Source of the DNA: Isoetes taiwanensis
Lineage: Eukaryota; Streptophyta; Lycopodiopsida; Isoetales; Isoetaceae
Assembly: GCA_021234155.1 (NCBI GenBank)
Contig: JAJEKV010000052.1
Location: 5,988,925 to 6,052,924, forward strand
Direction of reading: 5' to 3'
DNA length: 64,000 nt
Shown: one piece after another, positions 57,680 to 64,000 of the stretch
How the letters are laid out: each line of letters opens with the position of its first letter
Position numbering within the stretch: position 1 is the first letter of the stretch
The notes under the pieces: generated by a model
What the model was told of the DNA's origin: nothing
Database searches by the model: none
Seen by the model: only the letters and a program-made list of their open reading frames with translations
Translations under genes and position numbers: made by a program

Positions 57680-59838
57680 TCAAAGATGCACACTCTCTCG
57701 AAATTTCAAAACCATGAAATCCAAGATTGCTTCCACCTCATAAACCTTGCATAAAACATTTCTTATGACTCCTATAGGCTGCACCTTCATTTGATTGAAT
57801 GCTTTGAGCATCATAGTTGTCGGTTCCATCATTTTCAATCCAACTTGAAGCATTATGTGGTAAAAGGCATTACATTCACTCCATTGCCCAGATCTATATT
57901 GGCGCCTTTTGATTAGATATCCATTAATACTCACATCACAAAGAAATGGCCCGGGATCCTTGATTTTTCGGGCTGGTGGCTCTATTCTCCTCTTGTCGGT
58001 ATCATTTGATATGATTTGTTGGACTGAAATTTCTGATTTTGTTCTTCCCCCTAACTCTTGCAACAAATTTTGAGAATAATGCATCAATTGCTCAAGAGTA
58101 AGTGTAACTTTAGTGGCCAAAACTTGGCTGATCACATCATCTTCATTTTGAATTTCCTCATCCACCATAGGGGGCATCACTATGGGCTGATTTTCTTCTA
58201 TAGACTGAAATTGTTCTGTGGGCAGCACATTGAATTGCACCTTCTTAGGTGCTGACACCTTCAAAGCTTGTTCCTTCAAAGCCTTTGGAAAAGAGGTCTT
58301 AGTCTTCTCTCCAATTGGTTCTTGAACCACCTTTTGTGATCTTGTAACTGCATTTACTTCTCCAATCTCTTCTTCTTGCTGAAATGGGTCATGCTCCACC
58401 TCAACGAATCCACAATTTACTACTGATTTTGCCTTCTCATGCTTCTTAAGCTCCTCAATAAGAGCCTTAACTTGAGGATTATCAATGTACTTTGCATCTT
58501 GAATGCGAACATCATTATTAGGAAGAGGTACTGATTCAAACACTTGCTGCTTTGGTGGATACTTGTTGGTTGCCCATTCTGGTTTCCCATGGATTTTCCA
58601 ACAAGTAGTCTCATCATGCTTGAATTTATCACATAACTTGCAATATAAATGAGCCTTACTTGGATACCATCCCTGTTTTGGCTGCACCATTGGTGTGGAA
58701 CCCATTGGAACTTGTTGGGCAATTGGAGCCGTGGGCATCATTGGAACTTGTGGTATGATAGGTGCTGCTTGCATTGGTTGAATAGGAATAGATGGTGCTT
58801 GTTGCATAACAAAGAAATAATACGGATTGGCCCTCTCAAAGAATCTCTTCTCCCTACATTCTTGATCATTATGGCCCTTGATTTGGCATCTTGGCAGAAA
58901 TTTCAGCAATCTACATATAGTATCAGAATGCCCAATAGACCCACAATATTCACAAGTAATAAACCGCACCTCTCTTGGCTTCTCACCAATTGTAAGCTTA
59001 GAAATCTTGGCTGCAATATCCTCTCGCTTTTATGCTCGAGCAAAGAACTTCATGAATGTATCCCAACTTATCTTGACCTTGAGAGCATACTTTTGTGCCT
59101 CTAGTAATGTTGTAGGCTGTTTGGCCTTCACCTTATGAGCAATAGCTCGTTTCAGCCCTTCACATACCATTGGATATCCATTTCATCACTCCTTGCAATC
59201 TTCCAATGAACCACGGCTTTGAGAACCGCAATGTACCTCTGATTATACTCTCTAATTGATTCATCTTCCTTTTGTGTAAAATTGGTCCACCTTTCCATAG
59301 TCTTATCCTTACCATGGACTTCTTGATAATTAGCAATGAATGCTTCCTTTTAATTCCCGATATGTCATGGTATTCGGCCGAAGTTTGTGCCCATTCCTCC
59401 AATCAATCTTGCAATGAACTATGAAACCAAAGCAAGTAATCGGCAGCAGGTAACTTACATTGCTGGCAATACCTCTCAAACTTCACAATATGCTTCAAAG
59501 GATCTCGATCCACCAGATCATCAAACTTTGGAATCCCCATTGTCTGAAAACCCCATACCATAGGTGGTAATACAACCATCTCGCCTCTTCTTGAGTTTCT
59601 TGAAATTGGAAAAACGAAATTGAACCTCCCTTCAATTTGAAAACGAAATTGGATTACCTTCTAGATGGGTAAATGGAATCAAAACCTCCCGGATCCGAGA
59701 ATTAGACCCCGGATCCGCTCCCAAATCTGAAAACGAAATTGAATCTTGATGCAATTTTGAGCTCAAAGATTGACTCACCGGTCCCCTTCTTGTTACGATA
59801 GAGCTTGATGGTATATCCTTCTTACTTCTCTTGGGCAT
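57680..59838 (-). pseudogene. Gypsy-3 gag and degenerate protease
   Basis: Starts MPKRSKKDIPSSSIVTRRGP at 59838. A shifted frame near 59580 gives MVVLPPMVWGFQTMGIPKFD, then LKHIVKFERYCQQCKLPAAD, the gag domain. The frame 58969-57680 (429 codons) carries CEYCGSIGHSDTIC and CKLCDKFKHDETTC (CX2CX4HX4C knuckles), with a degenerate CQIKGHNDQEC between, and a Pro/Met-rich spacer. Near the end, NAFYHIMLQVGLKMMEPTTM and MKVQPIGVIRNVLCKV correspond to a Tat-like protease (LDxGSxxNxMP...LG...VQPIGVI), but the active-site Asp-x-Gly has been replaced by RSGQWSEC. Broken in at least three places. Confidence 0.8.
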
Positions 59839-60030
59839 AAAACTATGCTCCCTTTGTCAAATTGAACCCCACAAATCAATTACGGCAAAATCCCCTTCAC
59901 ACAAGAAATTGCTTCTTTCTTAATGGTGTCGTTCTTTACCGACGATCACCAATACCAATGGTAACAACTCCTTTTTCAATGGAAATTCTTGCCGATCAAT
60001 GGTGCATTAAGCACCGCGTGGTATAGAAAT

Positions 60031-60393
60031 TGTTAGAGCCCGAACTCTAACCTTGCAAGAAGGATGAAAAACCCAACAATCCAAGCTCAATCTATCATAT
60101 CAAAAGCAATGCACAACACAAAGAATCATCATCTCCATAGCTAGATCAATGAAAATACTCTCCCCCAATACACCGTCTCCCTCTGTTCTTTTCTCTCTGC
60201 TCAGATAATACAGTGATCATAATCCCCCCTGCACACCATAATGCATACGTGCAAATATCCCAGACTGCATGTGCATATCCCTCCATATCTGTGGTATACA
60301 ATCTCCTATACCACCTCAATAGTAGTGAGTGTGGTGAGTGGTGACAAGTGTGGTGAGTGGTGACAAGTGTGGTGAGTGGTGATCACCCCAACA
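60031..60393 (-). repeat. Gypsy-3 5' LTR
   Basis: 363 bp with TG/CA termini. It includes the GTGGTGAGTGGTGACAAGT minisatellite (60319-60382) that is absent from the truncated left LTR. Confidence 0.88.
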
Positions 60394-60603
60394 AAATTGT
60401 ACTCAGTAAGTAGGTTACAGTAGATTTTGAGTTTTAACTGTTTTTTAATGCAGTAAGTAGTTTATAGTAGTTTTGAGTTCTAGGTGGTTAACGTTGTATT
60501 TGCTTTATCTATTTGGCTTAGTGGTTCACTAAAAGTCTACAAGTTGCAGGTAGATGCAGGAATTCCAGAGGACTATATTATCATACTAATGAATACTTGG
60601 TTC

Positions 60604-61070
60604 CATGCAGATGCACCAGTAAGTCCATTCTCACTCTTCACAAGTTGGCCATTTTCATTCAGACTTGTATTCTTTTACACCATTCAAAATTCCTAAGGTT
60701 GCCTATCACCTTCACATCAAAAGGGCAACTTAATGAGAACTCATGATGCTTCTAATGATCCATTTGCCATGCAGATGCATCAGCAAATTCATCTCCACCC
60801 TTCATTTGTTGACCATATCCACACAAACCTGCACCCTTTTATACCATTCAAATCCCTAAGGTTGCCTATCACCTTCACATTAAAAGGGCAACTTAATGAA
60901 AGCTTAAGTGCTTTTAATGATTTATTTGTCATGCAGGTGCATCAGTAATTCCACTTTCACCCTTCATTTGTTGACCATATCCACACAAACCTGCTCTATT
61001 TTTCATTCCCAAGACCTGAAAGTTGCCTATCACCTTTCCATACAAGGCAACTCACTCAAATGATTGCACT
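60604..61070 (+). repeat. tandem repeats of about 163 bp in the Gypsy-2 3' untranslated region
   Basis: Three units start at CATGCAG(A/G)TGCA (60604, 60768 and 60930; periods 164 and 162). They share TTCATTTGTTGACCATATCC, AGGTTGCCTATCACCTT and AAAGGGCAACTTAATGA. They lie between integrase and the 3' LTR, where Tat/Ogre elements are known to carry variable tandem repeats that can seed satellites. Confidence 0.9.
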
Positions 61071-61119
61071 CGAGATCAGAAGAATTGGCAGATCAGTCTG
61101 TTTCCTTTTTTTAGCATGA

Positions 61120-63408
61120 TGCTGCCACAATTTGGCAGCATAGAAGAGCAATTGACATTTCTCATTGACGGCTAACAATTTGCTGGAAGTGTGCATATAC
61201 CCAGTCTGCATCCTCAAGACAATTCAAGCAACCTCAAGTTGAAGAACCAAGCAAGGACTCTCATTTGAAGTATTGCAAAGAAGGATTGAAGGTCAAAATG
61301 TAGTGCAAGGTCAACATAAGGAAGCTCTATGGCAAGATCAAGATTGGAAGACCCCCTAAGAAGTAAGATATTCATTCAAGTTCTTTGGCATGATCTATAC
61401 CTTGAGGAACTCCTTGACTCCAATTGCCTCCTTTTACTCACCATTACCCAAATCCAAAATGGCCTAACCTATCTTCTAGTCAAGACAACACACACTCCAT
61501 CACACACCCACTATTTCCCTAAATCCCTATTGGAAATTGGCATATTGATAGAGCACACTCTCTCTCTAAAGCAAAAGGGAGGAAAAAACACTCATTCCCA
61601 TTACAAAGTCACTTGGGCAAATTTGGTCTAAGCATTATTAAGATTTCATGCCAAAAGCGCATATAATTATGCCACATCATCATCCACCTCACCAAACATG
61701 CCACCTCACCATACATGTCATCCACCATTTTGTTTTCAAACACTCATCTTCATTACAAAGTTACTTGGTCAATTTGGCTTGAGCATTATCAAGGTTGTAT
61801 ACCCAAAGTGCATATAGTTGTGCCACATCACCATCCACCTCACCAAAAATGCCACCTCACCACACATGTCAGCTATCATTTTGTTTTCCATCTCACACAA
61901 GTTGTTGACTAGGAGAAAAGATTTTTGCCATGTCACCATGCCATGTCATCATCTACCCCACCAAGAATTAGCCACCTCATCACACATCATATTCCTTCTT
62001 TCACACATCATATTCCTTCTTTCACACATCATATTCCTTCTTTCATCTCACAAAATTTTGACTAGAGGAAAATTCTGCCAAATCACCACATGCCAAGTCA
62101 TCCCATGCCACGTCACTTTTTGGTTGCTTACCCATACTCTACACTTACCACGTGTCAAAAGCTCCAAGATCATACCATCTAGAAAGAAAAATATGGGAGA
62201 GAAATTATTCTTTATGGACCCTTGGCCTAGGTATGATTTCATCCAATCCCCATGCGCCACGTTGTCCCGGGATTAATTTTCGAAGAAGGCCATGGGATAT
62301 TGTTCCTCCCGTAAAATCCGTTGACCTAAAAGGTCGGGCCAAGATCCCGACCCTCTCCGGACCTCGACTGATAATCATGAGCCCGAACATCTCTGTTTGT
62401 ATCCTTATGCTTCAAGAAACCTCACAACACACATAAGCCAAAACCAAACAAACTCAGATGCCAAGAATGTGCTGGAAATAAGGAAATAAAAGGGGGAATA
62501 CGCTTCGAAACAAGGTCGCCGGGCTTCTATGCGAAAATTGTCGCCTCGGAAGTTACTCCACGTACCGGATGTGAAAGTATTTAGCGAAGAATGGCCTGCC
62601 TTGCATGAAGTTTATTTGAATTTGATGCAAAAACCTGATTGTTTACCTTCTTATGATTATTTTGGATCCTGTGCCCAAGACTGTGAGCTTGGGAAATGAT
62701 GTTTACCTTCTATGTGATAATCAAATGAGAGAAAATCTGACCTTGGTAAGTACTATTGTCATTTAACAGTTTGAATTCTTATTCCTTTATACTAAAAGTC
62801 CATAAAACACAGAAAATAGAGATTACTGGCAACATCTGAATTAGTTTTCTTGCATCATAGGGTTACTATAGTTAGCAACATCCCAAAAAATTATTAAAAC
62901 ATGCCCCTAGAAACCATCTGCCTGTTCATTCTTGAATCAAAAAACTGTATTAGCTGATAAACCACTTTTTCCATAAAAATAGATGCAAATTGCTCTTGTG
63001 ATGTGTATGCACTTAGTCTGCAGAGTCTTTAGAGGTTAAATCAGTTGCTAAAACAAGAAAAAAGGTTCGATCTCAAGATCTGGCAAAACAAGCTCTCGGG
63101 TTGGGATATTGACTTAAAATTGACTTGGTCAGTGAGCTCAATTCCATAAAGAAGCCTAAGGAATTTGCAAATAGACTTTGGTCTACAAATCAAGCATATT
63201 GTCTAGTAGCTTTGTGGATTGGATTTATTGAAAAACTCTCAAAGATTGTTCCAGGGCAAGTTTTTTGCTGTGATTGGTTTTTTCCTGTTTAGGGAAACTG
63301 ATTTATTTGGGTTCTTGAGCATAGTATTTACAGAATTCTCTACAGAGTGGTTGCCTATAGCAACCTGGAAGTCCTATACCTTTGAGGTTGAGGGGAAAAC
63401 CTTCAACA
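61120..63408 (+). repeat. Gypsy-2 3' LTR
   Basis: 2,289 bp, homologous over its length to 48255-50507, with an extra 21-bp unit near 62000. The DNA just before it (61090-61119) is pyrimidine-rich, not an obvious polypurine tract. Confidence 0.95.
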
Positions 63409-64000
63409 AGGGTTCTATAGGAAATTCATCAAAAACTTTTCTACAATAGCAAGTCCTTTGACAACACTTACGAAATCAAATATAACTTTTCAATGGGATG
63501 AGAAATGTGAGAGAGCTTTCAGAAATTTAAAAGAGAATTTGATAAATGCACCTGTTTTAAAAGTAGCAGACCCGAGTAAGAAGTATCAGGTTATGACAGA
63601 TGCTAGTGGGGGAGGGACAGGAGTTGTATTGATGCAAGACAAGCATGTGTGTGCATATATTTCTCATAAGCTGAATGATGCCGAACGAAATTACCCCCCT
63701 CATGATCAGGAACTGCTGGCAATTGTACGTGCACTTAGAGCTTGAAGACATTATCTGTTAGGGAATCGCTTTGAGGTCATGAGTTGCATACTGACCATGC
63801 TAGTCTTGTATACTTTATGAAACAACCTAATTTGAATTTGAGACAACGTAGATGGATGAAATTTCTTTAGGAATATGACTTTCAGATTAATTATAAAATG
63901 GGCAGTACAAATGTTGTCGCAGACTCTTTGTCTTCCAGCTTGCTATGCAATAACGACGATTACAACAGATTGGTTAGCTGAGGTGAAAAATACTATTGTT
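63409..64000 (+). pseudogene. Gypsy-1 end of RT and RNase H, continues past the window
   Basis: Resumes FYRKFIKNFSTIASPLTTLT, then FQWDEKCERAFRNLKENLIN, APVLKVADPSKKYQVMTDAS (RNase H first Asp), GVVLMQDKHVCAYISHKLND, AERNYPPHDQELLAIVRALR (catalytic Glu). A stop follows at 63743. In other frames come FEVMTDHASLVYFMKQPNLN (shifted, second Asp) and GSTNVVADSLSS (last Asp). Open at the right edge. It joins the RT part ending at 48254. Confidence 0.92.

Larger units (their letters stand above)
56223..60393 (-). mobile_element. Gypsy-3: internally deleted Ty3/gypsy element inside Gypsy-2
   Basis: Right (5') LTR 60031-60393 and partial left (3') LTR 56223-56452, termini TGTTAG...CAACA, target duplication AAATT (56218-56222 and 60394-60398). 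On the minus strand gag (59838-58000), a degenerate protease (about 57900-57690), linker and the start of RT (56760-56453) are present. The rest of RT, RNase H, integrase and 133 bp of the left LTR are missing: LTR sequence passes directly into RT at 56452/56453. It therefore depends on other elements or is dead. Its insertion after the Gypsy-2 integrase did not break a domain. Confidence 0.92.
48255..63408 (+). mobile_element. Gypsy-2: large Tat-like Ty3/gypsy retrotransposon
   Basis: TGCTGCC...TTCAACA termini, target duplication AGGGT (48250-48254 and 63409-63413), LTRs of 2,253 and 2,289 bp, total 15,154 bp (about 10.7 kb without its own insertions). Internal order: primer-binding site resembling a tRNA-Gln complement, gag with three CCHC knuckles, protease with the LDGGS motif, a complete RNase H, RT, a second degenerate RNase H, integrase, then tandem repeats in the 3' untranslated region. 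The LDGGS protease, extra RNase H and 3' tandem repeats fit the Tat/Ogre lineage. The position of the extra RNase H is unusual. It is disrupted by a MITE (53082-53375), by Gypsy-3 and by frameshifts. Confidence 0.95.
43619..64000 (+). mobile_element. Gypsy-1: old Ty3/gypsy retrotransposon, interrupted by Gypsy-2, runs off the window
   Basis: Inferred 5' LTR 43619-44463, primer-binding site at 44468, leader, gag (46052 on), protease, RT up to 48254, then after the 15.15-kb Gypsy-2 insertion the end of RT and RNase H (63409-64000). Joining QVRSFLGLAG at 48250 with FYRKFIKNFSTIASPL at 63410 restores the usual Gypsy sequence, which proves the nesting. Multiple frameshifts, a mutated protease and a deletion of RT catalytic sequence show that it is dead and older than Gypsy-2. 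Integrase and the 3' LTR would lie beyond 64000. Confidence 0.9.

Noticed and set aside
60604-61070. CRISPR-like array
   Set aside because: Units of about 163 bp in direct tandem without spacers, in a plant retrotransposon.

Overview
The window is nuclear DNA from a land plant. It holds one intron-containing plastid-type purine gene with plant splice signals, Copia, Gypsy and LINE retroelements in plant configurations, a plant PPR pseudogene and a PIF/Harbinger-type DNA element. The dominant LINE family is not the usual angiosperm L1/RTE kind, and the nesting is deep. From memory this suits a large-genome fern, lycophyte or possibly gymnosperm, but the sequence does not settle the species.

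Left third (1-18.7 kb), gene-poor but low-copy. A DEAD-box helicase fragment lies at 2.3-2.6 kb (-). An L1 reverse transcriptase scrap lies at 6.8-7.1 kb (+). A 3.28-kb element with PIF/Harbinger-type ends and a TTA target duplication (10,379-13,662) carries a decayed PPR gene. The only convincing intact gene is a five-exon phosphoribosylglycinamide formyltransferase (14,349-16,320, -; 304 aa), with a telo-box/TGACGTC cluster just upstream.

Middle (17-42 kb), LINE territory on the - strand. Two long copies of one LINE family lie head to tail (LINE-1, 18,854-28,528; LINE-2, 28,529-42,149), with a 3'-end fragment at 17.1-17.5 kb. Each is bounded by TC/GA-rich microsatellite. LINE-1 is split by a truncated Copia (Copia-1, +), itself split by an insertion with a long foldback. 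LINE-2 is split by a probable L1 relative, by an unidentified segment and by a near-complete Copia (Copia-2, 34,497-40,157, -, target duplication ATCTC).

Right third (42-64 kb), Gypsy territory. A 5'-truncated L1 with a 14-bp target duplication lies at 42.4-43.0 kb. An old Gypsy (Gypsy-1, +) is interrupted inside pol by a 15.15-kb Tat-like Gypsy (Gypsy-2, 48,255-63,408, target duplication AGGGT, 2.3-kb LTRs). Gypsy-2 contains a small MITE and an internally deleted Gypsy (Gypsy-3, 56,223-60,393, -, target duplication AAATT). Gypsy-1 resumes at 63,409 and runs off the window.

The most interesting signal is the domain order of Gypsy-2: gag with three zinc knuckles, protease, a complete second RNase H placed before the reverse transcriptase, then RT, a degenerate RNase H and integrase, with tandem repeats before the 3' LTR. 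Next are the PIF-like element carrying a PPR fragment and the microsatellite-bounded LINE family. Nearly every retroelement frame is broken. No tRNA, rRNA or CRISPR array was recognised.
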